64,000 nt of DNA from Agarivorans albus (GCF_019670105.1 NZ_AP023032.1:4674001-4738000); one strand, 5' to 3'; positions 8,976-18,498 are shown, counted from the stretch's first letter. A program made the numbers and translations. Notes: generated by a model from the letters alone, not told the origin.

Positions 8976-10529
8976 TTACAAAGGATTATCTGGGCAGTTG
9001 CCGCTAATGTACAAAGGTACGCCAATGCTGGGCTCTATGGGTATTAGCACGGCGCCATTGGTGGCTTGTGGCCCCCAATATTCTACCGGTAAGCTTGCTT
9101 GTAAGCCTTGTGCTAAGGGGTAATCACAAAACCCACTACTGTCACTTGGCGCATTATCGCTGTAGTTGGCTAAAGTGGCGAGCGCTTCAAATAAGGCCAC
9201 TCGATTTATCCAAATTTGTTTGCTCAGAAAGCTTGGGTCCGGTAGGCCTGGATTAACGCCAATTTGTGGCTGACCAAGATGCACAGCTGTAACGTCGGCA
9301 CGCAAATCTTGTACAAAATTTACTGTCTCCCAACCACCAGCCGCCGCTCCAATATGTTGATAATTTGCTGTCGCGCCGCTACTAATATTTCCAGCGCCAA
9401 GTTGAACCTGAGAAAAGCGCCCGGTTGAACCTACAAATACCCGGTCGACTTTTTTCATCACTTTCACCGCCAAGCTTTGCGCTAAAAACTGTTGCGGTGA
9501 GCCCGGAAGTGCATCGGCAAAGGGACTTAACAATCTAAAGTTATGGGCGGTTTGGCCATGTAAGCAGTTAACGGTGGGTAGCTGCCCCAATACTTGGGCT
9601 GGTTTGATGGAGATAAAATCTAATTGGCAGTCGGTTTTTTGTAAGTCGCCGTGTAAATCAAGAACAACTTCAGGCTGAAAGGCTAATGCAGCAGCAACCA
9701 TGGCTTGGCTTTCTAGCGGGCGAATGGGTTTATCTAAAGTCACATGATGATAGCGGTTCAAATCGTAACCTCGGCCGACAATACCGACAAAGTCTGCTTC
9801 TGAGTTATCGGCAAAGGCGCCGCCTGCCATGGGATCAACATTTTGGCGAATGAGCGCACAGTCATTATCGATCACCGTTCCCGGAATAGGATTCAAACTG
9901 CAATTATCTGGATCCGGTTCGCCGCCATCAGGGTTGGCACGCAATAAAACCAACAGATCTAAGTTAGCTAAGATGGTTTTAGTTTTGCGGCCAAAACCGG
10001 TGCTTAACCAACGAACAATACTCAAGGCTGCTTCGGTGCCCGCCGGCTCATTGCCATGTTGCTGAGTAATCACCATTACTCGAGTACCATTAGGGTTGCC
10101 CATGCGAATAGCCAACAGATCACGGCCTTGAGTGGATGTACCTACTCGCTCAGGGTTAACATTGCCACGACCACCATCATTAACGGTACACACAACAGCT
10201 TGACGAATACTGTCGGTTTCAACTTGTTCACCACAGACCTGATAATTGATGTTTAAATTTGCAGGAAGGGCTTGGTCAATATTTAACAAGCCACCGTTGT
10301 TTCCGTTAATAATTAACGGTCCTGTTTGCATTTTCACTCTAGAAAAGTAGGGCAAGTAACTCAGCTGAAATTGCAAATCTTGATAACGAGACAGTTGCCA
10401 ATAGTCTTGGCTATTTGATTGCCAGTGTAACTGTGGGGTGGCACTAATTGAGGCACTAGCTAGCCCCCCAATCAGCAAAGCCCAAAGCTTACTTTTACTT
10501 AACATCCATATCACTTCACGCATGTTCAT
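8976..10529 (-). CDS. Exported M14-family zinc carboxypeptidase
   Basis: Metallocarboxypeptidase-like enzyme of the M14 superfamily, which includes peptidases and deacylases such as succinylglutamate desuccinylase. The first zinc site is QQHGNEPAGTEAA near residue 158 (HxxE). LRANPDGGEPD follows, with the NPDG turn usual in the family, and DLHGD near residue 291 supplies the third zinc ligand. A signal peptide is visible from MLSKSKLWALLIGG to SISA. At 517 residues it is longer than a bare M14 domain, with extra N- and C-terminal beta-rich segments and a C-terminal Cys pair. Three Met codons could start it (10529, 10523, 10505); the first has an AGGGA-like site upstream. Substrate unknown. 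It stands alone between the MscS gene and the giant lipoprotein. Confidence 0.8.
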   Translation of the reverse strand: MNMREVIWMLSKSKLWALLIGGLASASISATPQLHWQSNSQDYWQLSRYQDLQFQLSYLPYFSRVKMQTGPLIINGNNGGLLNIDQALPANLNINYQVCGEQVETDSIRQAVVCTVNDGGRGNVNPERVGTSTQGRDLLAIRMGNPNGTRVMVITQQHGNEPAGTEAALSIVRWLSTGFGRKTKTILANLDLLVLLRANPDGGEPDPDNCSLNPIPGTVIDNDCALIRQNVDPMAGGAFADNSEADFVGIVGRGYDLNRYHHVTLDKPIRPLESQAMVAAALAFQPEVVLDLHGDLQKTDCQLDFISIKPAQVLGQLPTVNCLHGQTAHNFRLLSPFADALPGSPQQFLAQSLAVKVMKKVDRVFVGSTGRFSQVQLGAGNISSGATANYQHIGAAAGGWETVNFVQDLRADVTAVHLGQPQIGVNPGLPDPSFLSKQIWINRVALFEALATLANYSDNAPSDSSGFCDYPLAQGLQASLPVEYWGPQATNGAVLIPIEPSIGVPLYISGNCPDNPL

Positions 10530-10680
10530 TGATCATCCCTGATTTTTTGATGCTGGTTGCATGGTCAACATCTTGTCAAAAATTAATCATAGAGCCATAC
10601 GAGCTTAATGAGAACTAAGTTAGTAAGTTCTTCTAGGCTATTTACTGTATTTTTTCCTTTGCACTAAATCACTTAGCAAA

Positions 10681-11508
10681 TTATTCACCCGATAGCATAC
10701 GTACTTCGCGTTGTGGAAAAGGTATTTGCACACCCGCTTGTTGCAAGGCATTAAACACCGCCAGATTGGCGGCAAACTTAGTTTGATGAAATAACGGTGT
10801 TGGCACCCAAAAACGATAACTAATATTAATGCCACTATCGGCAAAGGCATCAATGCCCACCTTGGTAGCAGGGGCTTGCTGAACCTCGGCAATAGCCGCC
10901 AAGGTCTCTTCGATTAGGCTAATAACTTGCTCTGGATTGCTGCCATAAGCGATCGCTACCTCGCCTTCAACTAAGCTGTTTTGTTCGGTATTTTTAAGTA
11001 TTTCGCCGACAATATGGCGATTAGGAATGGTCACTCGCTCGTTATCTTCATTAATTAGCACCGTGGTAGCTAAATTAATTTCTTCAACAATGCCGGTGTA
11101 GCCCTTTACGGTAATGGTGTTTTTAAGCACAAACGGTCGCGTGAGAATAATTGCTAAACCCGCGCCGTAATTAGACAAAGTACCTTGAATCGCCAAGCCA
11201 GCACCTAGAGAAATAGCACCCAATGCGGCCACAAAGGGGGTAATACTAATACCCAGTTTGCCTAAGGCAATGATCACCGTAATGCTAATTAACAGCACTT
11301 TCACCACATTGGCAATGAAGTTGGCGAGGGTGATGTCTAAACCTTTGTGCTCTAGGGTATTAAATAACCACTTAGCGACTTTGCCGGCAAACCATAAACC
11401 CAGTAGTACAATGATAATTGCACCCACCAGTTGGAAGCTATATCTCACTAAAAAGTCGACAATGGTTTGATATACCGATTCAAGTTGGGCGAGTTCTTGA
11501 TCAATCAT
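10681..11508 (-). CDS. mscS: Small-conductance mechanosensitive channel (MscS)
   Basis: Inner-membrane tension-gated channel that releases solutes on hypo-osmotic shock. At 275 residues it is the size of E. coli MscS. Three membrane segments are visible: about 20-42, 65-85, and the Gly/Ala-rich pore helix LGAISLGAGLAIQGTLSNYG at about 93-115. The cytoplasmic beta domain follows, including the typical VTIPNRHIVGE motif. Complete, with no odd features. It appears monocistronic, with 150 bp gaps on both sides. Confidence 0.92.
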   Translation of the reverse strand: MIDQELAQLESVYQTIVDFLVRYSFQLVGAIIIVLLGLWFAGKVAKWLFNTLEHKGLDITLANFIANVVKVLLISITVIIALGKLGISITPFVAALGAISLGAGLAIQGTLSNYGAGLAIILTRPFVLKNTITVKGYTGIVEEINLATTVLINEDNERVTIPNRHIVGEILKNTEQNSLVEGEVAIAYGSNPEQVISLIEETLAAIAEVQQAPATKVGIDAFADSGINISYRFWVPTPLFHQTKFAANLAVFNALQQAGVQIPFPQREVRMLSGE

Positions 11509-11659
11509 TTAGCGGTCCTTGCTATATTACAAATACACTGAGCATAGCGCCTGAATTATCAGAAGCTTAGTTATACTCTCTCAGTTAATTGTAGCTCGAA
11601 GCGATGCTTTTAGCAGCTTGAAATAAACCCATAATTTAGTCGCTTTAGCCCAGTAAAGG

Positions 11660-12622
11660 CTACTTAAAACGCCAATGTGCAGGTTTAATCCCTATAATAT
11701 CTGTTTTAATTTTAGTGATGCTGTTGCCCAATAAACATCCTAAAAGAATGCCATCCTTGGCAAACGCGAGAGATGAAATATTACGAAGCTGCTTAGCCGG
11801 GTTTCCGTCTAAATGTGGCCTTCCCATAACATCATCCTGAAAGGCTTGTTCAACCCACCGTAGGTGCTCATCGTCGGAGTCTTCTAACCATATTTGCTGC
11901 TCACCATTTGGACTAACTCGAATCACCCGATTACTCACAATGCTGGTTACCCACAAGTTGCCACTAATATCCATGGTTAATCCATCAGGAAAGGTCGCGG
12001 CAGAGAACTGGGTAATGACTTGTGCTTGGAGCAGCTGGTCATCTACGATTTGATACTTAATCAGCTCGCGAGAGAAGGTTGCATTTACATATAGCTCTGT
12101 CCCTTCGGGGTTTACCCAAAGCTCATTGGTGTAGCCCAAACCGTCGGCAACAATGCGAGCACCTTGCTCATCTACCAGCACAATAAAACCGTCATCGCAG
12201 CTTTTACGATAAGCATCTGCTCTAGGTTGAGTGCGAGTACTAACGGTAATCCAAATACGCCCTTGGTGATCTAGATAAACAAAATTAGTGGGAGGCAGCA
12301 CCACGCCATCCACCTCCAGTAGCCAATCATAAATTGCATTGTCTCTAGTGAGTTTAAATACTCCGCCTTGTTCGGCCCCTAAATGCGCAATAAGAAAGCT
12401 GCCGTCTGCTAGCATGGCAAAGCCATTGGTTTGCAAAGGGCCAAATTCTGGGTGCGCTCCTCCCCAATAACTTTGCTCACCATTTGCTGCTATACGAGTT
12501 ACACCGCCTCTAAAATCAGAAACAAATACATCGCCAAAAACATTGGTTAATACGCATTCTGGCCGAGTTAGCTGCTGGCCCAACTTAACTAAGGGCTGGT
12601 TAAATAGGTTAATTTGCGACAT
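11660..12622 (-). CDS. SMP-30/gluconolactonase family protein
   Basis: Predicted cytoplasmic six-bladed beta-propeller lactonase, which would hydrolyse a sugar-acid lactone to the free acid. The metal-site residues expected in this family are present: Glu in RPECVL near residue 23, Asn in YTNELW and Asp in FPDGLT. No signal peptide is seen. It is the last gene of the leftward operon and its start overlaps the stop of the oxidoreductase gene by one base (TAATG), so the two are translationally coupled. Context suggests it supplies open-chain acid to the sugar-acid pathway. The actual lactone is unknown. Confidence 0.8.
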   Translation of the reverse strand: MSQINLFNQPLVKLGQQLTRPECVLTNVFGDVFVSDFRGGVTRIAANGEQSYWGGAHPEFGPLQTNGFAMLADGSFLIAHLGAEQGGVFKLTRDNAIYDWLLEVDGVVLPPTNFVYLDHQGRIWITVSTRTQPRADAYRKSCDDGFIVLVDEQGARIVADGLGYTNELWVNPEGTELYVNATFSRELIKYQIVDDQLLQAQVITQFSAATFPDGLTMDISGNLWVTSIVSNRVIRVSPNGEQQIWLEDSDDEHLRWVEQAFQDDVMGRPHLDGNPAKQLRNISSLAFAKDGILLGCLLGNSITKIKTDIIGIKPAHWRFK

Positions 12623-13653
12623 TAAATACTCACTCGCTTTTGTTGTTGATGAGACTGATAAATCGCATTCTCAATTTCGATATTTCGCAAATACTGCTGA
12701 GCGAGATTCTCTAGCTCGGCTCCGTGCTGATAATGCGCCACCACATGCTCAATAAGCTGATAAACACAATCTCCACCAAAATTTTTCGCTTGCCATGAGT
12801 AATCAATTTGTTGCTCGTTATTGTCGCCAAAGTTGCGCAGAAAAATATTGGCATCACCGTCTAAGCGCAAGCTAGCTTGGCTACCTTCGATCAGCATTTC
12901 TCCCATAGTGGTGCGCTTATTGTCAGCCTTATGGTCAAGTAAGCGATTGCCATCAAACACTGCTTGCAGCTGGCCTGCTAAACCAAACACAATCAGGCCT
13001 GCGTCTTCGCCTGCAATAACCGGATTACACTTACGCAAACTGGCATAAACGTTTTCCACTTCACCAAACAAGTAACGAAAGGTATCTACTAAGTGGATCG
13101 CTGTTTCGTGCACTAAAAACTTTTCCATTTGCTGAAAGTAAGGTTGGCGCTCTAAGTAAGCTTCCGGCCCTTGGCCATCGCCGGGGCGCAGATTAAATTG
13201 CACATTGAGTAGCTGACCAAGCACCTTGTCATCAAGCAACTGTTTGATTTTTCGATACCAAGGCATAAACCTAAAATTCTCGTGCACAATTAGCTTGATG
13301 CCGGCTTGTTTTGCCATAGCGGTGAGCTGTTTCGCTTGCGCCAAAGACTCGCCAAAAGGCTTTTGAATAATGGCATCTACGCCAGCTTCACAAACAATTT
13401 CTAGCTGTTGGAGGTGAGTATGTGGTGGAGTGATAATGTCTACAATATCGGGCTGAGTTTGCTCAATAAGCTGCGCTAAGTTGTCGCTTTGCTGAGCAAT
13501 GCCATAACGTTGGCCAATCTCATTTGCGGCCTCTATATGGCGATTGCAATTTCCCACTACCTCAGCACCAACTACCCGCTGCCAAGCCTCATAATGAAAC
13601 TGACTAAAGTAACCCGCACCCACCGCCACAACTTTAAGGTTTTTAGAACTCAT
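12622..13653 (-). CDS. Gfo/Idh/MocA family oxidoreductase
   Basis: NAD(P)-dependent sugar or sugar-acid dehydrogenase. The N-terminal Rossmann fold has VAVGAGYFSQFH (GxGxxx), followed by ITPPHTH and the catalytic-site motif QKPFGESL, a variant of the usual EKP; the Lys is kept. The C-terminal alpha/beta domain includes HETAIHLVDTFRYLFG, where the His is typically part of the active site. Starts two bases after the tctA-type stop and overlaps the lactonase start, so it belongs to the same operon. Could oxidise a sugar to the lactone that the next gene opens. Substrate not predictable. Confidence 0.85.
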   Translation of the reverse strand: MSSKNLKVVAVGAGYFSQFHYEAWQRVVGAEVVGNCNRHIEAANEIGQRYGIAQQSDNLAQLIEQTQPDIVDIITPPHTHLQQLEIVCEAGVDAIIQKPFGESLAQAKQLTAMAKQAGIKLIVHENFRFMPWYRKIKQLLDDKVLGQLLNVQFNLRPGDGQGPEAYLERQPYFQQMEKFLVHETAIHLVDTFRYLFGEVENVYASLRKCNPVIAGEDAGLIVFGLAGQLQAVFDGNRLLDHKADNKRTTMGEMLIEGSQASLRLDGDANIFLRNFGDNNEQQIDYSWQAKNFGGDCVYQLIEHVVAHYQHGAELENLAQQYLRNIEIENAIYQSHQQQKRVSI

Positions 13654-13655
13654 GG

Positions 13656-15185
13656 TTAGCCTCCCACGGCTGGTTTAAATCGGCTAAACAAACGCTGGGT
13701 ACAGCGCTTTACGGGACCAAATTGTGATAACAAGAAATACAAAATAAACAACACCAAAATTAAACATACTGGCCGTTGCAACATTGGCAAAAAACTACCG
13801 TCAGAGATCATCAAGGCACGGCGCAAGCTTTCATCAGCCATTCCACCTAACACCAAGCCAATCACCAATGGTGAAATGGGGAACTTATTCTCGCTCAACA
13901 CAAACGCCACAATGCCCACCGGTAGCATTAAATACAGGTTGAACAAATTAAGGCCCAAGGCGTAAGAGCCCAAAATACATAACACCCCCACAACCGGTAT
14001 AAACAGTGGGCTAGGGATGCTTAGAATCTTTATCACTTGTTTAGCTAGCAACATACCGTTTGCCCACATAGCAAACGAAGCCATCACCATAATGGCGGTA
14101 ATCTCTAGCAAGAAACCAGGATGCTCCGCTTCAATAGTAGGGCCCGGAACCACCCCATGTAACAGCAGTGCGCCCAGTAACATCGCTGCAGGCGGGCTAC
14201 CCGGAATACCCAGAGTAAGCAATGGGATCAGCGCCCCACCAATGCTGGCATTATTAGCGGTTTCAGAAGAAACCAAACCCGCTGCACTGCCTTTGCCAAA
14301 CTCCTCTTGTTGCTGTTTAGTGGAGGTATTTTTTGCGGTGCTATACGAAACCCACCCAGCTATATCTTCACCTACACCAGGTACCGAGCCAATGCCAACA
14401 CCAATCATTGAAGAACGAACGATATGTTTAATATTGCGCGCAATGGTGCGGAAATCTGGCAAAATTCGACCAAATTTTTCTGCTTTTCGCAGAGTTTGTT
14501 TCTCGGCTAGCACCCTAATAATTTGCGGTATAGCAAAAGCACCAATTAACACTGGCACAATCTCTAAACCGCTATCTAGCTGGCTTTGCTCAAAGGTATA
14601 ACGGGGATAAAACTGCAGGGTATCGCGGCCGATGGTGGCCATAAACAAGCCAATAAATCCGGCTATCCAACCCTTAACCACCAAATCGCTGCTGGTTAAG
14701 GTGCCGCTAATTACAATGCCAAATAACGCCAGTAAGAAGAACTCCCAAGAGGTAAATTGCAAGGCAAAACTTGCGATAAGTGGCGATAACACCACCAAAC
14801 AAATAAGCCCAATTACCGTACCAATTAGCGAAGCGGTAGTGGTTAAACCTAAGGCTCGTCCGCCATCACCTTTTAGCGCTAAAGGATAACCGTCCATGGC
14901 GGTTGCTGCTGCAGCAGGCGTACCTGGAATATTGATTAAAATCGCTGGGTACGAGCCACCATAAATCGCCCCTACATACATGCCCAATAGCGATATAAGC
15001 GCGGTACTAGTATCCAGGTTGTAGGTAAGTGTTGTCAGTAAGGCCACGCCCAAAGTAGCAGTTAAGCCTGGCATAGAGCCAAATAAAATGCCGAGCAAAC
15101 TTGACCCAAACAATACCAACAAGTTACTTGGCCTTGTACAAAGCTCAAACAAAATTCCAAAAAAGTGTGCAAACTGGTCCATCAT
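13656..15185 (-). CDS. Tripartite tricarboxylate transporter, large membrane subunit (TctA)
   Basis: Large permease of a TTT-family, binding-protein-dependent secondary transporter. The 509-residue length and many hydrophobic segments are standard. Family signatures are seen: GSMPGLTATLGVALL near the N-terminus, YGGSYPAILINIPGTPAAAATAMDGYPLA, and later SIGGALIPLLTLGIPGSPPAAMLLGAL, the second Gly-Pro-rich half-repeat. AGGAC upstream of the ATG at 15185 gives a good ribosome site. Acts with the TctB and TctC proteins encoded just upstream. TTT systems carry organic acids (citrate, tartrate-like compounds and others), which fits import of a sugar acid. Confidence 0.93.
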   Translation of the reverse strand: MMDQFAHFFGILFELCTRPSNLLVLFGSSLLGILFGSMPGLTATLGVALLTTLTYNLDTSTALISLLGMYVGAIYGGSYPAILINIPGTPAAAATAMDGYPLALKGDGGRALGLTTTASLIGTVIGLICLVVLSPLIASFALQFTSWEFFLLALFGIVISGTLTSSDLVVKGWIAGFIGLFMATIGRDTLQFYPRYTFEQSQLDSGLEIVPVLIGAFAIPQIIRVLAEKQTLRKAEKFGRILPDFRTIARNIKHIVRSSMIGVGIGSVPGVGEDIAGWVSYSTAKNTSTKQQQEEFGKGSAAGLVSSETANNASIGGALIPLLTLGIPGSPPAAMLLGALLLHGVVPGPTIEAEHPGFLLEITAIMVMASFAMWANGMLLAKQVIKILSIPSPLFIPVVGVLCILGSYALGLNLFNLYLMLPVGIVAFVLSENKFPISPLVIGLVLGGMADESLRRALMISDGSFLPMLQRPVCLILVLFILYFLLSQFGPVKRCTQRLFSRFKPAVGG

Positions 15186-15216
15186 TATTGTTGTCCTATT
15201 TAGCCTGCAGAGGCCG

Positions 15217-15999
15217 CTACAAAGCTAAAATTTCATACCAAATATATTCCATTAATTTGATGACCGAGCCATATTCCACCGGCATAGGCACCTGTAATAG
15301 AAAGTTGAAAGCAAACACCAGTAACAGGGGTACAGCTAGCGCTGTTATTAGAATGTGATGGCGTTTTTGTTGACTCACAGGACTTAGCCACAGCAACAGT
15401 AAACACACTACAATCGCGATGATCGCGCCAACATCACAGGCAAGTATTAGTGGCTCATCGACCGTTGCTTCCATAGCCAACCAATAAAACTGCGGGGCAA
15501 ACATCCAACGCATCGCCAATACGAATAAACTCAAGGCCAAGTTGGCTTGAATAATCACGTTTTTGAGCTTGTTGTTGTCCACATAAAATCGCAAACATAG
15601 GCTTAGCAAGAACATTACTGTCGCTAAGTAAAAATCTAATGAAGGAATGTATAAGTAGATATACAGAGACAACGCGCCAATCACATACCAGCGGTCTCGA
15701 TTTACCGCCTTGCGATTATCACCTATCCAGCGGCTCAGCTTAAAAAACTCACTATGGCCTGCATTTTTAATCGCATTAATCAGCAATATGCTACTGGCAG
15801 TGCTTAACACCAACAGCAAAATAAACGGGAACAGCGCGGGCGAAACATACCAGCGACTATCTACACCGCCGAAACTACCACTCATCGGAAAAGACAAGGT
15901 TTCCCAAGCTAAATAGGCACATAGAGCCAATAATACAACCGACACCTTAAAGTCAGTTTGGCGTAAACGAGTGGCACCTTCAGGATTATTGCGATTCAT
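15217..15999 (-). CDS. Tripartite tricarboxylate transporter, small membrane subunit (TctB)
   Basis: Small permease of the TTT transporter. Predicted segments include VVLLALCAYLAWETLSF, ALFPFILLLVLSTASSILL and a C-terminal helix of valines and leucines. TctB proteins are poorly conserved, usually about 150 residues; this one is 260 residues, with roughly seven hydrophobic stretches instead of four, so it is a long form. Position between the TctC and TctA genes supports the call. AGGTATACCAA precedes the ATG at 15999. Confidence 0.8.
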   Translation of the reverse strand: MNRNNPEGATRLRQTDFKVSVVLLALCAYLAWETLSFPMSGSFGGVDSRWYVSPALFPFILLLVLSTASSILLINAIKNAGHSEFFKLSRWIGDNRKAVNRDRWYVIGALSLYIYLYIPSLDFYLATVMFLLSLCLRFYVDNNKLKNVIIQANLALSLFVLAMRWMFAPQFYWLAMEATVDEPLILACDVGAIIAIVVCLLLLWLSPVSQQKRHHILITALAVPLLLVFAFNFLLQVPMPVEYGSVIKLMEYIWYEILAL

Positions 16000-16054
16000 T
16001 TGGTATACCTAAGAAAGTATTGAAAACCAAGTATAGTCAAATACTTAAATGTCA

Positions 16055-16097
16055 CTACTGGTGCTCTCTTCCCTGTGGGCAAGAGAGCAATGCCAGT
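16055..16097 (-). terminator. Intercistronic stem-loop between tctC and tctB genes
   Basis: GCTCTCTT (16063-16070) pairs with AAGAGAGC (16081-16088), extended by outer arms TACTGG/CCAGTA. There is no T-run, so it is more likely an mRNA-stabilising or attenuating hairpin than a full terminator. Such structures commonly raise expression of the binding protein gene over the membrane subunits. Confidence 0.55.
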
Positions 16098-16103
16098 ACA
16101 AAC

Positions 16104-17132
16104 TTAAATTTTAGGAATACCAAATTGGCTGGGTTCAACCTTAGCCGAACCTAATTCCCACAAGGTCCACGAGAAGTTAGATTCAAGCTTAGAGAAAATA
16201 TCTTTAGCCTGCGCGCCATGTGCGCCACTGAGTGAATAGAGGTTTTTATCGGCCCATTGCTTGACGGTGTCTGAGGCCATGGCCGCTTCAAACGCTTCAC
16301 CTAACTTAGCTTTTACTTCTTCCGGCGCATCATCTCGCACTGCAAAACCAATGGCTTGGCTAATCGGTAAGTAGTCAGACAAGCTCGCATAACTGCTAAA
16401 TGCCGAAGGAATCGTGCCTACATCAGGAATGGTAAAATCTTGCTCAACCAACATCGCTAAGGGGCGTAATTGGCCGGCGCGCAATAATGCCGCTTGCTCT
16501 GCAGCAGAGGTAACCACAACGGTGATTTCTCCAGTAGCCGCCGCAGTTTGCGAAGGAGCAGAGCCAGGGTAAGGAACAAACTTAAATGCCGCACCGGTGC
16601 CTTTTTCTAGCGCTAACAAATTAAGGTGATGAATAGAACCCGCGCCACCAGCACCCGCTTTTATAGAGCCTGGTTGCTGCTTAGCTGCATCAATTAACTC
16701 TTGCAGACTATTGTAAGGGGAGCTAGCACTCACCGAGATAAGATCAGGTGAGCCGCCAACAATAAAGGGCGACCACACATTAAAGCGCTGATCCCAACCA
16801 CCATTTACCGCCGCGGTAACATTTGACTCGGATAAGCCCACTAGGTTGTAGCCATCAGCTTTCTTGCTAAACACACTGCTCATGCCAATCGAACCAGCCA
16901 CCCCGCCAGTTTTATTCGTCACCTTAATGCTCACATCCAAGGCTTTGGCCATTTCAGCCATAATCATTCTGTTAATGCTGTCGGTGCCGCCGCCAGCACC
17001 CCACACCACGGTATTTGTAATGGTGCGAGATGGATAGGTTTTGGCCGCCATAACCGGCTGACTGATACTCGCCAGCACTAAGGTGGCGCTTGCCGCAAAT
17101 AATGCGATTTTAGATTTATAATTAGCTTTCAT
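16104..17132 (-). CDS. Tripartite tricarboxylate transporter, periplasmic binding protein (TctC)
   Basis: Periplasmic solute-binding protein of the Bug/TctC family. A clear signal peptide ends in QPVMAA. The mature start KTYPSRTITNTVVWGAGGGTD matches the family's YPxRxI...PxxxGGxxD opening, which binds the carboxylate. GSIGMSSVFSKKADGYNLVG is the usual second motif. The 342-residue length is normal. It would deliver a carboxylated ligand to the TctA/TctB-type permease. The ligand is unknown; the neighbourhood points to a C4 sugar acid or related dicarboxylate. Confidence 0.92.
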   Translation of the reverse strand: MKANYKSKIALFAASATLVLASISQPVMAAKTYPSRTITNTVVWGAGGGTDSINRMIMAEMAKALDVSIKVTNKTGGVAGSIGMSSVFSKKADGYNLVGLSESNVTAAVNGGWDQRFNVWSPFIVGGSPDLISVSASSPYNSLQELIDAAKQQPGSIKAGAGGAGSIHHLNLLALEKGTGAAFKFVPYPGSAPSQTAAATGEITVVVTSAAEQAALLRAGQLRPLAMLVEQDFTIPDVGTIPSAFSSYASLSDYLPISQAIGFAVRDDAPEEVKAKLGEAFEAAMASDTVKQWADKNLYSLSGAHGAQAKDIFSKLESNFSWTLWELGSAKVEPSQFGIPKI

Positions 17133-17234
17133 GTTATGCCCTCTTCAGAATCATAGATTGTTTCTGCTTAATCGACATTCAAGGCTGATTACTACGCAGA
17201 TTTGAACGTGAATTAGTTCTTTATTTTTATAAAC

Positions 17235-18347
17235 TTAAAGTAACGCCAAACTACTAAATACTTTATTGGTGATGGCTTCTGTGCCATCGCTGCCGCCTAA
17301 CTCATATGGCAGAATTTCTCCGCTGGCATAGGCCAGCTCAATGGCCTTATCGATAAACCTTCCAGCCTGTTGAATAGCGCTATTTTGGTGTTGCAAACCC
17401 AGCCAATTCAGCATCATCGCTGCCGACATAAACATCGCAGTGGGGTTGGCTTTGCCTTGACCGATAATGTCTGGGGCGCTGCCGTGACAAGGTTGAAACA
17501 CCGCATGTCGCTCGCCAATATCTGCCGATGGAGCCATGCCCATACCACCCATTAGCCCAGCGCCTAAATCCGACAATATGTCGCCAAACATATTCTCGGT
17601 AACCATCACATCAAACTGCCAAGGCTGGCGCACTAACTGCAAAGCGGCAGCGTCAACATAGATATGTGAAGCCGCTAAACTAGGGTGATTGGCGGCAACC
17701 TCATCAAAAATTTGTCGCATGTAATAAAACGAGCCCAATACATTGGCTTTATCTACACAAGTCACTTCGCCCTTGTAACCTAAACCCTTGCGCTGCTTGG
17801 CTAAGCTGAAGGCAAACTCAAATAGCCGCTCACAACCTTTACGGCTAATTTTTTGGGTGTCTGTGGCAAACTCTTCCGAGCCACTACCGTTAATGCTAAA
17901 GCTTTCTCGGCTCGCAAATAGGCCTTCGGTACTCTCTCTTATCAATACAAAATCCAGCTGCTTACCGCGGGCGTCTTCCAACGGCAGCGGAATACCGGGC
18001 AAGGTTTTTACCGGGCGAACGCCAGCAAATAAATCTAAAGTTTCACGCAGTTCTAACTGGGGAGCAATTTCACGGCCATCGGGATAACGAATACTTGGCA
18101 TACCCATACAAGCCAACAAAGTCGCGTCAGAATTTTTGGCGTGCTCCATGGCCTGCTCAGGAAGTGCAACGCCGTGTTGTTGGTAGTAGTTAGCACCTGC
18201 TTCAAAGCTGGTGAAGTTAAGCTTTAGCCCACCAACTTTATCAATTGCCGCCTGGATCAACGCTAAGCACGCAGGGGTAATTTCTATACCTATGCCATCG
18301 CCAGGAAACACGGTGATTTCAAATATCTGTTTGCTCATAAGCTGCAT
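17235..18347 (-). CDS. Isocitrate/isopropylmalate dehydrogenase family enzyme (tartrate/D-malate dehydrogenase-like)
   Basis: NAD-dependent beta-hydroxyacid oxidative decarboxylase. Family features are intact: FPGDGIGIEI at the N-terminus, LRETLDLFAGVRP with both substrate arginines, VLIREST (third Arg), VDKANVL with the catalytic Lys, and TENMFGDILSDLGAGLMGGMG with the metal-binding Asps. REST-EGLF is closer to tartrate/malate or isocitrate enzymes than to LeuB. First gene of the leftward operon, with a perfect palindrome 42 bp before the start. In known OtnK/OtnC pathways the oxidation is done by LtnD or DenD, which are not of this fold, so its substrate is an open question. Start is either 18347 or the ATG at 18338; AAGGAG is close to the first. 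Confidence 0.85.
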   Translation of the reverse strand: MQLMSKQIFEITVFPGDGIGIEITPACLALIQAAIDKVGGLKLNFTSFEAGANYYQQHGVALPEQAMEHAKNSDATLLACMGMPSIRYPDGREIAPQLELRETLDLFAGVRPVKTLPGIPLPLEDARGKQLDFVLIRESTEGLFASRESFSINGSGSEEFATDTQKISRKGCERLFEFAFSLAKQRKGLGYKGEVTCVDKANVLGSFYYMRQIFDEVAANHPSLAASHIYVDAAALQLVRQPWQFDVMVTENMFGDILSDLGAGLMGGMGMAPSADIGERHAVFQPCHGSAPDIIGQGKANPTAMFMSAAMMLNWLGLQHQNSAIQQAGRFIDKAIELAYASGEILPYELGGSDGTEAITNKVFSSLALL

Positions 18348-18388
18348 TCACTCCTTGTGAATTGGGCAAGTGAAGTTTCTGCCAATAA

Positions 18389-18404
18389 TTAATGTATACA
18401 TTAA
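18389..18404. promoter_or_regulatory. Predicted GntR operator O1
   Basis: TTAATGTATACATTAA is a perfect 16-bp palindrome in the promoter region of the leftward dehydrogenase-transporter operon. An identical copy is at 19301. A degenerate extra half (ATGTATAC) lies at 18416-18423. AT-rich palindromes with a TGTATACA core are typical of FadR/FCD-type GntR operators. Confidence 0.8.
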
Positions 18405-18498
18405 TTTGTACATAAATGTATACCGATGATTTACTTTGTCAACATTTAATTAACAAATATTTGACCAGCGAATAATGAAGCACAGCTACTGCAGCCAT

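Noticed and set aside
14017-14601. Plus-strand ORF of 194 codons
   Set aside because: Shadow of the TctA-type gene, whose family motifs are intact on the minus strand.
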